From a virus, in IMG/VR virus record IMGVR_UViG_3300025085_000188, positions 1 through 24,043 of that record: a stretch of 24,043 nt of DNA. One strand, written 5' to 3'. This document shows, one piece after another, positions 1 to 10,104 of the stretch. The notes under the pieces were generated by a model that saw only the letters and a program-made list of their open reading frames with translations, did no database searches and was not told where the DNA came from. Made by a program: the position numbers and the translations under genes. Every line of letters begins with the position of its first letter. Positions within the stretch are counted from its first letter, which is position 1.

Positions 1-2
1 CT

Positions 3-230
3 CCTAAATTCAGAGATACTTACACTTACACTTACAATCCTACTTTGTTAGCTTCTGTAAGTACACTTAGTAAGTTCACACCTGAGACTGGATTCTTTAA
101 GTTTGCAGTACAAGCTCAACCTAATGACGCTACTATAGAAGTTAAGAGTAGTTCTGCACTGCCTTGTAAGTTATTGGCTGCTGAGTTTGAATCAACAATG
201 ATACCTAGAAGTAGAAGATATGGAAGTTAG
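3..230 (+). CDS. Tail tubular protein B (T7 gp12-like), C-terminal fragment
   Basis: The reading frame is open from the left edge of the window and stops at the TAG ending at 230. Only about the last 75 residues are present. They are rich in beta-prone Thr, Val and Phe and end in a basic tail (PRSRRYGS). I assign it by position: in T7-like phages the gene immediately before gp13 and the gp14-15-16 block is gp12, the large nozzle protein at the tip of the tail tube. The visible residues alone do not prove this. It overlaps the next gene by 11 nt, which suggests translational coupling. A TTG at 45 could be read as a start, but the frame continues upstream without a stop, so this is a truncated gene and not a 61-aa one. 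Confidence 0.6.
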   Translation, partial: PKFRDTYTYTYNPTLLASVSTLSKFTPETGFFKFAVQAQPNDATIEVKSSSALPCKLLAAEFESTMIPRSRRYGS

Positions 231-660
231 AATTGAACCTAGCATGGCTGATCTTGATGCTCCTATGTTGTACGAAGACTTACGAGAAGAAGATATGATG
301 GAGTGTATAGGATTAATGCACCACCCTAGAGATGCTGTGTACAGTTCCTTTGAAGCTAGTAGTAAGTGTTACAGCGTCAAAGATTGTCAAGACGGTCTGT
401 TAGCTTGCTTCGGAGTTAGTCCTAGAGAGAACATAGGAATAGCTTGGTTGTTAGGTACTAGGAACTTTTATAAGATTAAGAAGAAGTTTGTTAAGGAATC
501 ACAGATGTGGATAGATGATTTGATGGATGGATTTGACTACTTAACAAACTATGTTATGGAAGCTAATACACTGAGTGTTAGGTGGTTGACTTGGTTAGGT
601 GCTACTTTTGAAGATTGCAATTATCCTGGTTATAAGTCATTTAAGATAGAGAGGAAGTAA
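220..660 (+). CDS. T7 gp13-like virion assembly protein (GNAT-like fold)
   Basis: This 146-aa protein is close in size to T7 gp13 (138 aa), which is needed for virion assembly and is counted among internal virion proteins. The N-terminus MEVRIEPS resembles the MMTIRPTK start of gp13. The centre has the pattern of this family: a small-residue strand (LLACFGV), then GIAWLLGT, a basic helix (KIKKKFVKES), and a C-terminal SVRWLTWLGATF block as in acetyltransferase-like folds. No acetyl-CoA loop is evident, so catalysis is doubtful. The ATG at 220 is chosen because its first residues align with gp13; an in-frame ATG at 244 is possible. It sits exactly between the tail tube gene and gp14, as in T7. 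Confidence 0.75.
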   Translation: MEVRIEPSMADLDAPMLYEDLREEDMMECIGLMHHPRDAVYSSFEASSKCYSVKDCQDGLLACFGVSPRENIGIAWLLGTRNFYKIKKKFVKESQMWIDDLMDGFDYLTNYVMEANTLSVRWLTWLGATFEDCNYPGYKSFKIERK

Positions 661-666
661 TTTATT

Positions 667-1284
667 ATGTGTTTTTTCGCAGCATTAGGAGCAGGTTTAG
701 GAGCAACGGCAGGTACTGCTGCGGCTACTCAATTAGGTATTGCAGCAACAAGTGCAGCGGTAGGTGCTGCGTCTTCAATAGCAGGATATGCAGGACAAAG
801 ACAACAAGCTAAACAACAAGCAGCTTATCAAGCACAGTCAGCAGCAGCAGAACAACAAAGATCGTTACAAGAACAGACCTCAATCCGTATGCGACAAGCA
901 CAAGAGCAAGAAGCTACGGCAAGGGAACTTGAACAAGTCAGTAGGAAATCACAAGAAGCTTTAGCTAGAGCTAGGGTTTCAGCAGGTGAAGCAGGAGTTG
1001 CTGGTGCTAGTGTACAGGCTTTGATGGATGACTATACTAGACAGGAAGCAGGGTATAGAGCTGCTGTTACTAGACAACAAGAAATGAGTGCATTAGGCAC
1101 ACAATTAGGATTAGAACAGGCAGGACTAGCTTCTCAACAAAGACTTATAAGTATTCAACAACCTATAGATAGACCTAGTTTTTTAACAGCAGGATTAGGT
1201 GCTATCAGTGGTGGACTTAGTGGATACAGAACAGGACTTGATATTGGAAGTAGGATGAAGACACCTAAAACAACAGTAAGCTAA
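667..1284 (+). CDS. Internal virion protein gp14-like
   Basis: This 205-aa protein (T7 gp14 is 196 aa) begins MCFFAALGAG, like the MCWMAA start of T7 gp14. Residues 1-45 are a hydrophobic, Ala/Gly-rich stretch that can cross or insert into a membrane. Residues 45-100 are a Gln/Ala-rich helical segment, and residues 170-195 are a second Gly/Ala-rich hydrophobic stretch. In T7, gp14 is ejected first and forms the pore in the outer membrane; the same role is inferred here. A purine-rich GAGAGGAAG precedes the start but overlaps the end of the previous gene. The stop overlaps the ATG of the next gene (TAATG), so gp14 and gp15 are translationally coupled. Confidence 0.85.
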   Translation: MCFFAALGAGLGATAGTAAATQLGIAATSAAVGAASSIAGYAGQRQQAKQQAAYQAQSAAAEQQRSLQEQTSIRMRQAQEQEATARELEQVSRKSQEALARARVSAGEAGVAGASVQALMDDYTRQEAGYRAAVTRQQEMSALGTQLGLEQAGLASQQRLISIQQPIDRPSFLTAGLGAISGGLSGYRTGLDIGSRMKTPKTTVS

Positions 1285-3434
1285 TGGCTAAAGAACGAGT
1301 ACAAGTACAAGGTTTAGGAGGTGCAGTTCCAGGCATTCAACCTACTATTCAACGAGCAGGGCAGTACAGTGTAGCACAGGTACGAGCACCAAGGAATAAG
1401 TTGATGGACCTTGCAGATGCTTTGTCACAGGTTAATCCTATCCTACAACAGTACACACAAGTAGCCGATATAGAAGCAGAACAGTTTGAAGATGAGTTAT
1501 CAAGGAAGAGTCCTGAAGAGATTCAAGCAATGCTTCAAAAGACAGAGGGAGAGTTTGATAAGCAAGTAAGAAAAGGTGCAATGAGTTGGCTTACTTCTCC
1601 TTTGAATCAGAAGAGGAAGATAGAAGCGATAGGTAAGTTAGCTAGTAGAGATTTGATGGTTGAGATTAATAAGCGTTTAGCTAACCCTTTAGAAGATGAT
1701 CCTGAAGGTGGGGCTGACATTATTAATAAAGTAAGAGATGAGTACATACAAAATAATCCTGGATTAGCAGGTTCTGTTATTGCACAGCAAGGCTTACAAA
1801 AAGCCATAAACCCACAGATACAACCGCTTGTAACAAACTTTGAAGTAAGACAATCAGCAATAGCTAAAGAAGAATTAGCTTTCTCTACGAGTTCTGCTCT
1901 TTTTGAAACAGTAAGAAATATAACAGGGGCTTTAGACGATGACGCTAGGGCTGGTATATATGACTTAGAAACTCTCAATTCTTTTGCTGAAGATTGGGGT
2001 AATTTAAATGCTTACTCACCAAAAGAGCAACGAGCTATCTTTACTTCTGTTATTAGGAAACTAGCTGCTAGCGGTAACGAAGATAGAGCGGATGGATTTT
2101 TAAATTGGGCAGCAGAAAACCTAAAGTTTGGTAACGCTAAGATGAATGATGATGAGTACTTAGAGTACGAAAGAGTCATAAATAAAGCTGCTGAAATATT
2201 CGAAGGTCAAGAAGAGGAAGCAGGTGTTGAATTAGCAGATAATACACTTACTGAGTTTAAATTTGCACACGATCAACTGAACAGCGGAGAACAAGAAGTT
2301 GAGTTTGGAGGACAAAAATTCACAAACAAAAACGATTTAGAAAGATTTGCTTTAAACAATCCCAATCTTGCAGGTAATAAAGAAGCTTTTGTTAGTTTCA
2401 ATGACCAAGCTAAATCGTGGTTAGCTACAAATGTAAATTTTAATGTAAGGAAAAAAGAAGAGTTAAAAAGAAACACTCCTGGTTTAAGATTTATAAGCGA
2501 TGGTTTCACTACAAAGGTAAAAAGTTATTTCGATCAACAAGGTCTTTTAAATGGAGATCCTGAAGGTCGTAATCTACTGACAAATTCTTTAGCTGAGTTC
2601 CAAACAAATATAGATAATTATACTCTACAACTTACACAGACACCTCTATCTAACGAGGAAAGACAAGATAAACTTTTAGAGTTTACTAGAAAAGAAGATG
2701 AACGACTTTATAAGGAGTTACAAAACCAGCTTAAAACTCGTACAGTTGAAAAAACTAAAGAAGAGAATGAAGCTACAAGAGTCAAGGACTATTTAGAAAC
2801 AAAACAGGAAGATTTAGAAGCACCTGAAAAAGGAATGTTCGATAAAGCACTGGAAAATCTTTTTGGATACGACAGGAAAAAAGGTGACTTAGCGGAGACT
2901 ACTAAAGCTTTAAAAGTATTAGGAGCAAAAGAAGCTACACCAGAAAACAAACAGAAATCTTTTGAATTTCTTAGGTCATACGGTATTAGGACTTCTGCTA
3001 TCTTATCTGAACAGTTAGACCCCAACGCTTGGAAAGTAGAACCAACTCCAGATACAGCTGTTATGGCAGGTTCTGTTCCTATGACTGTTAAAGGACAACC
3101 TGGTGTGCGTTATACGGTGGAGGAAAAAGAAGGGATGCTTAATCAATGGATGAATATAAATGGTTTCTTAGAAACTTTTACTAGCACAGACACTCTTAGA
3201 AGAGGTTTATCACCTGACGGAAGAGTTAGGTTTGATGCTGCTGAATTTAAAGGTAGGGCAAGAATAACTCGACTTTTATCGGTGGCTACACTAGAACAAG
3301 CTAAAGACATAAAGAATAACGAGGATATGCCTCAAGAAGTAAAAGATAAAGCTAGTATAATAGGGATAGATGATCTAGTACAATTTGTGGAAGATCAACG
3401 AGAGTTCGCTAAAAGATTAAGACTTATAAAGTAA
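1284..3434 (+). CDS. Internal virion protein gp15-like (ejection tunnel)
   Basis: The 716-aa product is close to T7 gp15 (747 aa) and lies between the gp14 and gp16 homologues, where gp15 is always found. It is mostly predicted helix, highly charged, with many Lys/Glu-rich segments and no signal peptide or membrane segment that I can see. In T7, gp15 forms a hexameric tube that spans the periplasm during genome ejection with gp14 and gp16. I recognise it from position, length and composition more than from a motif. The start overlaps the gp14 stop by one base. Only 6 nt separate it from gp16. Confidence 0.8.
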   Translation: MAKERVQVQGLGGAVPGIQPTIQRAGQYSVAQVRAPRNKLMDLADALSQVNPILQQYTQVADIEAEQFEDELSRKSPEEIQAMLQKTEGEFDKQVRKGAMSWLTSPLNQKRKIEAIGKLASRDLMVEINKRLANPLEDDPEGGADIINKVRDEYIQNNPGLAGSVIAQQGLQKAINPQIQPLVTNFEVRQSAIAKEELAFSTSSALFETVRNITGALDDDARAGIYDLETLNSFAEDWGNLNAYSPKEQRAIFTSVIRKLAASGNEDRADGFLNWAAENLKFGNAKMNDDEYLEYERVINKAAEIFEGQEEEAGVELADNTLTEFKFAHDQLNSGEQEVEFGGQKFTNKNDLERFALNNPNLAGNKEAFVSFNDQAKSWLATNVNFNVRKKEELKRNTPGLRFISDGFTTKVKSYFDQQGLLNGDPEGRNLLTNSLAEFQTNIDNYTLQLTQTPLSNEERQDKLLEFTRKEDERLYKELQNQLKTRTVEKTKEENEATRVKDYLETKQEDLEAPEKGMFDKALENLFGYDRKKGDLAETTKALKVLGAKEATPENKQKSFEFLRSYGIRTSAILSEQLDPNAWKVEPTPDTAVMAGSVPMTVKGQPGVRYTVEEKEGMLNQWMNINGFLETFTSTDTLRRGLSPDGRVRFDAAEFKGRARITRLLSVATLEQAKDIKNNEDMPQEVKDKASIIGIDDLVQFVEDQREFAKRLRLIK

Positions 3435-3440
3435 AACACT

Positions 3441-6400
3441 ATGGCATTACCAGAAGACATTTTAAAGGAAGACGACAACGATTTTTTTGATATAGCAGGC
3501 GATGTATTAGCTGCTCCGTTTCGTGGTGTAGAAGGTGCTGTTCAAGGTGCTTACAATTTAGCGGATTATTTGTCTTTTGATATACTTCCTGACTATGATA
3601 CTAGATTCCTTGGTACTTCTAAAACTATGGCAGGAGGAGCTGTAGAAGGTATATCACAATTTGCGACAGGTTTCATTCCTTTGTTTGGTCTTGCAGGTAG
3701 AGCAGGTGCGTTAGCTAAAGCAGGTACTGTTACTAAGGGTGTTGTCGCTGGTGCTGCTACTGACTTTACATTCTTTAATGGGCAGGAAGCTAGACTGTCT
3801 AATCTTATCCAACAAGTACCAGAGTTACAGAATCCAGTAACAGAGTTCTTAGCTTATGATGGAGATGAAGGCGAGCTAGAGGGACGCATGAAGAATGTGC
3901 TGGAAGGTCTAGGTCTTGAAGCAGTAGCTGGTACTTTTATTGCAGGACTGAAAGCTATTAAAAGAGGCAGGAAAGTAAAAGAAGAAGGAGGTACTGCTGA
4001 ACAACAAGCACAGGTAGTTAACGATACTCTTGAAGGTGGTAAGGTTTTTCAAATCAAAGGTTATCACGGATCGCTTCAAGCTAAAGTAGTGTTTGAAGAA
4101 GGTTTTGATCCTGCTAAATTAGGTTCTTTTACAGGAGCAGCTTCTGCTAAGGAAGGTTTCTTCTTTGCTCGTAAACCTAAAACTGCTCGAAAGTATTCAG
4201 GAACTAAAGGACCGACAGGTCGATTGTTTGAGAAGATAGTAGAAACTTTTGAAGGTAAAACACCTGCTGTAAAACCTATCAAAAATACTTACTATAACTA
4301 TAGAGATGCACTGCAAGACCCTCGACAAAAACAAGGACTAGAGCTTGTAGAGGAAAAGTTAGTTGAATCAGGTCTAGTAAATACTAAAGGGAAGTGGAAC
4401 GATAAAGTAAAACAAGGGGATGTTAATAAATTTTTAAAGTCCTTAGACGAGGTGGAAACACAAGAAGAATTTGCAGGTGGAGCAGTTTCTCTCCTTAAAG
4501 AAGCGTTTAACGAAGCAGTAAAACCTGTAGCAGATAAACGAGGTGTTATAGAAGCTACGCTTTCTATGAATAATCCCAAGATAGTGGATTTCAAAGGAGC
4601 TAATAGAACTTACGCTGACTATGTTAAAGCTATTAAAGAAGCCAAGAAAAAAGGACATGACGGAGCTATTTTAAAAAATACCTTCGATCCAATGTCTGAT
4701 GATATTTATGTAGTGTTTGATCCTAAACAAATAGGAATGAATAAAATTATAGATACAGCTGATATGCCTAGTTTTACTGATGAAGCGAGAGTTTTACAAA
4801 AAGAACTAGACCAAGATAAAGCTAGGCTAGATGAGTTGTTAAAAAAGAAAGAAGAAGGTAAAGCTACAGGTGCTGATGAGACTAGAATATCGATGCTTGA
4901 AAGACGTATAGAAGGTATAGAAGCTGATATAAGAGTTTTAGGAGATGTTAGAACTGCCGACGTAAAGGAGAGAGTAAGAGCAGCAGAAGAAGCTGAACTT
5001 CAAGAGCGTTTAGAAACATTAGATGAGACGATTGAGGATTTTGAAGAAGTAGGAGAAAGAAGACCAAGACCGTTTAAGACCTACGAAGAAGAAGGGATGA
5101 TGGATATTATTCCTAAAGGGGCTGACACTTTAAAAAAGAGGTTGATGAAGAAGTTCCCAGTAAAGGGAGCAGATGCACAGGACGCAGCGGATGTAGAGAA
5201 GTTTATAGATGTAATGGGTCAGCGTCTTTTCGGAGATGTATCGTTATCAATAACAAATAAGATACCATCTGCTGGTCGTTATAACTTCGGTAATAACCTA
5301 CTACAAATAAGACAGTCTGTTATAGACGAGGGTGGTATTAAGCGTACTATGATCCATGAGTTATGGCACGGTCTTAGTCGTTATTTACCGAAGGCTGATG
5401 TTACTTCGTTAACTAAACAGTTTGATAAAGCTAGAAGAGATTACATTAGAAGCTTTGGTGTTGATTTAGATGACAGTGTTGATCCTGCTACTTTATTAAA
5501 AAAAGAATTACCTAAAGAACTAGAAAGGTTTTTAAAAGGTAAGCACACATCTGAAAACTACAGATTTAAAGATGTAGATGAATACTTTGCAGAAGAGATG
5601 ACCGATGCTTTCTTGAAGAAATTAGACGAGAAAGATTTAGCTCCTACAGGTACACTAAAAAGAATAGCACAAGAAGTAGCGATCATGTTCAAAGATATGT
5701 TTGCTTCTTTAAAAGCTAAGTTAGGTATAGACCAACGACAAAAAATATTTAACGACTTCCTTAAACAGCGTAATGTAACTAAGAGAGCAGAAGCACCTTT
5801 AGATATGAGAGGTAGATTATTTGCTGATCTTCCTGACTTTAAGAAAGGTAAAGAGGACGAGTTCCTCAGTGCTGTACCTGAGAAGTTCCGTGGATATGCA
5901 GAGGAGTTGTTAAAAGGAGGTAAACCTAGACTACCACAGTTTGCATTGGAGACTGGAGAAGATGCTATTGTTCTGAAAGAACTTACAGAAAAGTATTATG
6001 AAGCTAATCCTGATAAACTAACAGTAGCTGATGCTGTTAAGGATGTAGACGAAGAAATTAGGAAATCTGTTGAAGCACAAGCTGAAGAAGGACAAGATAT
6101 AGAGAAAACTTTATTAGATATACGCATTACCCAACAATCTTATCAAGATCAAGGCGAAGCACTTATACAAAATATATCTGAAATAGTTAAGGAGTTTGAC
6201 GCTACTGGAGGCGGTACGGTATCTGTGGCTAAATTAAAAAATGCTTTTCAACAGTTACTTGTAGTACATGATGTGCACAGGAGAATAGGACGAGGTACAG
6301 CACAAACTTTGCAAGCAAGGAGAACGAACTACGGAAAACGGAAGATTGGTATAACTGAAGCTGAAACAGGTATAGAAGGAATACGCAACGAGTTTGTTAA

Positions 6401-8513
6401 TAACTCAGGTAATATGAAGCCTGAGCGTATGATTAAACTAGTTAAAGAACACATAGACCCCAACGATCCTAAAGGTAGTTTCGAGCGGTTGTTTAACACT
6501 GCTAAAAAGGCACAAGGTAAACACTTCCTAGATATGCCTATTGAATATTGGATGAACTCTATATTGAGTGGTCCTAAGACACAAATGGTTAATATCATGG
6601 GTAATGCGTTGACTCAAGTGATGACCACCTTAGAAGCTGTTGCTGGTGGTATAGCTAGTGGAAACATGGATGTAGTCAAAGCTGTTATAGCTTCTTGGTC
6701 TGATAGTGAGATGTTTAAAGAAGCAGGTAAGTTTGCTAAACAAGCTTTTAAAGATCAAGACAATTTATTAGACCCGTCCAACCGTGCTTTTGAGGAAGGT
6801 CAACGAGCTTCTATTACTGGACAAAGACTACAAGAAGGACCAATGGGTAGCTTAGTATCTGACAGTGCTAAAGATTCAATAGATAAATATGCTAATTACA
6901 TAAGACTTCCGAGCAGGTTATTGTTAACTTCTGATGAGTTTTTTAAACAGTTAGCTTATCGTCGAGCTGCTAGAATGAAAGCCGCTATGTCAGGCATACA
7001 ACAAGGTATTCGTGATCCTAAAGGATTAGCTAGACACATCAATAAAACTATTGACGGCATTGTTACTGAAGGTGGACGCATGATGTCCGAGGAAGGTCTT
7101 GTTAGAGAAGCAGGTATTATAGCAGACAAAAAAGGTTTGAAAGGTAAAGACAAAGTAGATTTTATTATTAAACATAAAGACGATAATTTTAATCCAGACT
7201 CATCCGCTCTTATGCAGTACGCTGCTGAAGAAGCTCAGTATTTGACTTTTACTAAAGAACTACAGGATAAGACATTAGGTAAGGCATTACAAGAGGCTAC
7301 AAATAAAGTTCCTTATCTAAGACTTGTTGTACCTTTTGTACGTACTCCTACTAATATTTTAAAATTTGCGTTTGAAAGAACTCCTTTTGTTACTGTTTTA
7401 AAAGAAGAGCGAGAGAGGTTATTTGCAGAGTTCAACAGTACAGACCCTATCTTAAAAGCAAGGGCAAGAGGAAAGGTAGTTACAGGAGCACTTACTGTAG
7501 GAGGTTTAATTGACGTTGCTTTTAATAATAGAGAATACATAACAGGAGGTGGTCCTAGTAACGAAAGAGAAAAAGACGCTTTAATGGCAACAGGTTGGAG
7601 ACCTTATAGTATTAAAATCGGAGATACTTATTACAGCTATCAAAGACTTGATCCCTTGGCTACTCCTTTAGGAATAGTAGCTGATCTAGTGGAAACTGGT
7701 ATTAAAGAAGAAAAAGCATTTGATGAATCTTTGTTAGAGCATGGTGTTACTTCTATGATGTTAGCTTTAACTAGAAATGCTACTAATAAATCTTATTTAG
7801 CTGGTATTCAAATGTGGGCAGACGCTTTAGGTGATCCTGATAGATATATTGAAAAACTAGGTAGAAATTACACTAGCTCATTAGTACCTAATCTTATTTC
7901 TCAAGTAGCAGACTACGACACGCAAGCTATTAAGGAATCTAGGTCTGTAGCTGACGCAGTAAAACGAAAGTTAGGAATGCGTGGATCATTAGATACTAAG
8001 CGAAATATATTAGGAGAAGAGTACAAAGCAGAACAATGGATGGGTACAGGTTTTATAAATCCTATTCGGATGTCTACTAAGAAAGACGATCCAATTCTAA
8101 ATGAGATGGCAAGTTTAAATCATGCATTCAGAAACCCTCCACCCAGCTTAGGAGGTCAGATAGATATGCTAGAATACGAAAACGACAAAGGACAATCAGC
8201 ATACGATAGACAATTAGAGCTTCTTAAATCTGTTAAACTTAGAGGTCTTACTCTTAGGCAAACCCTAAACAAGTTAATCAAATCAAGAAACTATCAGCGT
8301 TTATCTCCTGATTCAGAACCAGGTCTTCCTAGTCCTCGTATTCAACAGATAAATAGTGTTCTAACTAAGTATAGAAAAGAAGCTAGAAGACAGATGCTAC
8401 GAGAGTATCCAGAGTTAAACACACAGTACGCTGCGTTAACAAAAGCTAGGGCAGGTCTAAGAGGTGGAATGCAAAGAGAAGATGTGCTTGAACTTTTACA
8501 ACAAACAAATTAA
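3441..8513 (+). CDS. Very large internal virion protein gp16-like with ART-like and HExxH metallopeptidase-like regions
   Basis: The protein has 1690 aa; T7 gp16 has 1318. Residues 1-175 hold Gly/Ala-rich hydrophobic stretches. About 205-435 looks like an ADP-ribosyltransferase-type fold: KGYHGS at 206-211, GAASAKEGFFFARKP at 232-246, KYSG at 251-254, and the closing strand IYVVFDPKQI at 422-431. This is the pattern seen in phage polyvalent-protein ART domains. About 600-740 has a zincin motif HELWH (His639, Glu640, His643), with a possible third ligand in DEYFAEE at 713-719. The remainder is helical, as in the part of gp16 that forms the inner-membrane channel with gp15. I do not see a soluble lytic transglycosylase signature near the N-terminus, where T7 gp16 has one. 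The two enzyme-like regions are read from motifs only; activity is unproven. Confidence 0.8.
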   Translation: MALPEDILKEDDNDFFDIAGDVLAAPFRGVEGAVQGAYNLADYLSFDILPDYDTRFLGTSKTMAGGAVEGISQFATGFIPLFGLAGRAGALAKAGTVTKGVVAGAATDFTFFNGQEARLSNLIQQVPELQNPVTEFLAYDGDEGELEGRMKNVLEGLGLEAVAGTFIAGLKAIKRGRKVKEEGGTAEQQAQVVNDTLEGGKVFQIKGYHGSLQAKVVFEEGFDPAKLGSFTGAASAKEGFFFARKPKTARKYSGTKGPTGRLFEKIVETFEGKTPAVKPIKNTYYNYRDALQDPRQKQGLELVEEKLVESGLVNTKGKWNDKVKQGDVNKFLKSLDEVETQEEFAGGAVSLLKEAFNEAVKPVADKRGVIEATLSMNNPKIVDFKGANRTYADYVKAIKEAKKKGHDGAILKNTFDPMSDDIYVVFDPKQIGMNKIIDTADMPSFTDEARVLQKELDQDKARLDELLKKKEEGKATGADETRISMLERRIEGIEADIRVLGDVRTADVKERVRAAEEAELQERLETLDETIEDFEEVGERRPRPFKTYEEEGMMDIIPKGADTLKKRLMKKFPVKGADAQDAADVEKFIDVMGQRLFGDVSLSITNKIPSAGRYNFGNNLLQIRQSVIDEGGIKRTMIHELWHGLSRYLPKADVTSLTKQFDKARRDYIRSFGVDLDDSVDPATLLKKELPKELERFLKGKHTSENYRFKDVDEYFAEEMTDAFLKKLDEKDLAPTGTLKRIAQEVAIMFKDMFASLKAKLGIDQRQKIFNDFLKQRNVTKRAEAPLDMRGRLFADLPDFKKGKEDEFLSAVPEKFRGYAEELLKGGKPRLPQFALETGEDAIVLKELTEKYYEANPDKLTVADAVKDVDEEIRKSVEAQAEEGQDIEKTLLDIRITQQSYQDQGEALIQNISEIVKEFDATGGGTVSVAKLKNAFQQLLVVHDVHRRIGRGTAQTLQARRTNYGKRKIGITEAETGIEGIRNEFVNNSGNMKPERMIKLVKEHIDPNDPKGSFERLFNTAKKAQGKHFLDMPIEYWMNSILSGPKTQMVNIMGNALTQVMTTLEAVAGGIASGNMDVVKAVIASWSDSEMFKEAGKFAKQAFKDQDNLLDPSNRAFEEGQRASITGQRLQEGPMGSLVSDSAKDSIDKYANYIRLPSRLLLTSDEFFKQLAYRRAARMKAAMSGIQQGIRDPKGLARHINKTIDGIVTEGGRMMSEEGLVREAGIIADKKGLKGKDKVDFIIKHKDDNFNPDSSALMQYAAEEAQYLTFTKELQDKTLGKALQEATNKVPYLRLVVPFVRTPTNILKFAFERTPFVTVLKEERERLFAEFNSTDPILKARARGKVVTGALTVGGLIDVAFNNREYITGGGPSNEREKDALMATGWRPYSIKIGDTYYSYQRLDPLATPLGIVADLVETGIKEEKAFDESLLEHGVTSMMLALTRNATNKSYLAGIQMWADALGDPDRYIEKLGRNYTSSLVPNLISQVADYDTQAIKESRSVADAVKRKLGMRGSLDTKRNILGEEYKAEQWMGTGFINPIRMSTKKDDPILNEMASLNHAFRNPPPSLGGQIDMLEYENDKGQSAYDRQLELLKSVKLRGLTLRQTLNKLIKSRNYQRLSPDSEPGLPSPRIQQINSVLTKYRKEARRQMLREYPELNTQYAALTKARAGLRGGMQREDVLELLQQTN

Positions 8514-8525
8514 TAATAGATTACT

Positions 8526-10100
8526 ATGGCTAATACATTCGTAGACTACACAGGAGATAATTCGACTACCTCTTTTGCTTTCCCTTTTCCTTATCTTGAT
8601 GACTCTCACATTGTAGTACAAATAGATGCAGCTAGTGTTTCAGGTGGAGGCTTTGTTACTAAGACATTAACCACTGATTACAGTATTCAAACTTCTCCTT
8701 CTAGTGCTATCATATTTGTTACTGCACCAGCTACTGGAGACAGGATAAGAATCAAAAGAGACAGTGCATCTCAGACAGCTCTTGTAGACTTTGAAAATGG
8801 TAGTGTACTTACTGAAGTAGAACTAGACCGTGCTTACCTTCATAACCTATACCTCAATGAAGAAATTGAAGAGGGTAGTGGTAAGAATGTAATGACCAAA
8901 AACACCGACGGTAACTTTGAAGCTGACTTAGCTAAGATAGTTGACCTAGCTGATCCTACAGCAGCACAGGATGCTTCCACTAAGAACTATGTAGACACTG
9001 AGATTGCAACTGAAAGAACTGCTAGAGTTGCAGATGTAGATGCTGAAGAGACTGCAAGGATTGCTGCTGTTAGTGCAGAGGAAAGTGCTAGGATTGCAGC
9101 TGATGCTTTGAAGGTAGATAAGGCAGGGGACACTATGACAGGTGCTCTTACACTTCCATCCTCTGATCCTACTGACGGAAATCATGCTACTAGGAAGACT
9201 TATGTTGACGCTGAGATTGCTACTACTCTAGCTACAGGTGTTGCAGGTGGTCCTATTGGAACTGCTAACATTGCTGATGATGCTGTTACTGCTGATAAAC
9301 TAGATCACACTGCTGTTACTCCTGGATCATATACTAATGCTGATATAACTGTAGACCAACAAGGAAGAATCACAGCTGCTTCTACAGGTTCTAGTGGTAC
9401 TCCTACAGCTAATGAAATATTAACTTCTTTAAAAACAGTAGATGGTACAGGTAGCGGATTGGATGCTGACTTATTAGATGGTCAAGAGGCTACAGCTTTC
9501 GCTGCTGCTTCACATACTCACTCTGCTTCTAACATTACAGACTTTGATACTGAAGTAGCTAATAACTCTGCTGTTACTGCTAACTCAGCTAAGGTTACTA
9601 ATGCTACACACACAGGAGATGTTACAGGTGCTACTGCTCTTACACTTTCAGACGGTGTAGTTACAGCTGCTAAACTTAGCTCATCGGATACTGAGTTAAA
9701 TTATGTTAATGGCGGTGTAGGTATTGGTACTCTTAATGAATCAGGTTACGATCTTACTGCTACAAAAGTAAAACTTAAAGGTACAGCAACTCAACTCTTT
9801 TTTGAAGATACAGATGAGGCAGGCACTCCCACAGAAATTGCTATGTCCCTTAACGCTAGAGCTTTAAGGTTTGGGTTTCAAGATTCACCTAGTACGCAAG
9901 CCTTTGCAATCTTTGGTAGGAATCTAACAATAGCTGGAGGTACAGTTGCTCAGATGAATGCTTTGACTTCTGATGACGGTGCGTTGCTAGGGCAAGTAGC
10001 TTATGTTTCTAACGGTAATGCAGGTAGTCCTTGTTTAGCAATGTATGACGGTAGTGCTTGGAAAGTAATAGCAACCTTAGGAGCAACTATATCAGCTTAA
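8526..10100 (+). CDS. Tail fibre protein, T7 gp17-type N-terminus
   Basis: This 524-aa protein (T7 gp17 is 553 aa) starts MANTFVDYTGDNSTTSFAF, followed by FPYLDDSHIVV. This is the classic T7 fibre N-terminal domain that docks on the tail. About 150-200 is a helical, Glu/Ala-rich shaft segment (ERTARVADVDAEETARIAAV). Phage fibre repeats follow (KAGDTMTGALTL near 200, then NHATRKTYVD). The C-terminus ends in a small block with YVSNGNAGSPCLAMYDGSAW, which recurs in the ORF at 11168. It should bind the host receptor. It follows gp16 by 12 nt, as in T7. The receptor-binding end cannot be matched to a known fibre tip by eye. Confidence 0.9.
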   Translation: MANTFVDYTGDNSTTSFAFPFPYLDDSHIVVQIDAASVSGGGFVTKTLTTDYSIQTSPSSAIIFVTAPATGDRIRIKRDSASQTALVDFENGSVLTEVELDRAYLHNLYLNEEIEEGSGKNVMTKNTDGNFEADLAKIVDLADPTAAQDASTKNYVDTEIATERTARVADVDAEETARIAAVSAEESARIAADALKVDKAGDTMTGALTLPSSDPTDGNHATRKTYVDAEIATTLATGVAGGPIGTANIADDAVTADKLDHTAVTPGSYTNADITVDQQGRITAASTGSSGTPTANEILTSLKTVDGTGSGLDADLLDGQEATAFAAASHTHSASNITDFDTEVANNSAVTANSAKVTNATHTGDVTGATALTLSDGVVTAAKLSSSDTELNYVNGGVGIGTLNESGYDLTATKVKLKGTATQLFFEDTDEAGTPTEIAMSLNARALRFGFQDSPSTQAFAIFGRNLTIAGGTVAQMNALTSDDGALLGQVAYVSNGNAGSPCLAMYDGSAWKVIATLGATISA

Positions 10101-10104
10101 TACA

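Noticed and set aside
1607-1978. Minus-strand ORF of 123 codons within gp15, and other minus-strand ORFs within gp16, fibre, RNA polymerase and primase genes
   Set aside because: They lie opposite strongly supported genes, have no start context or family, and all real genes here are on the plus strand.
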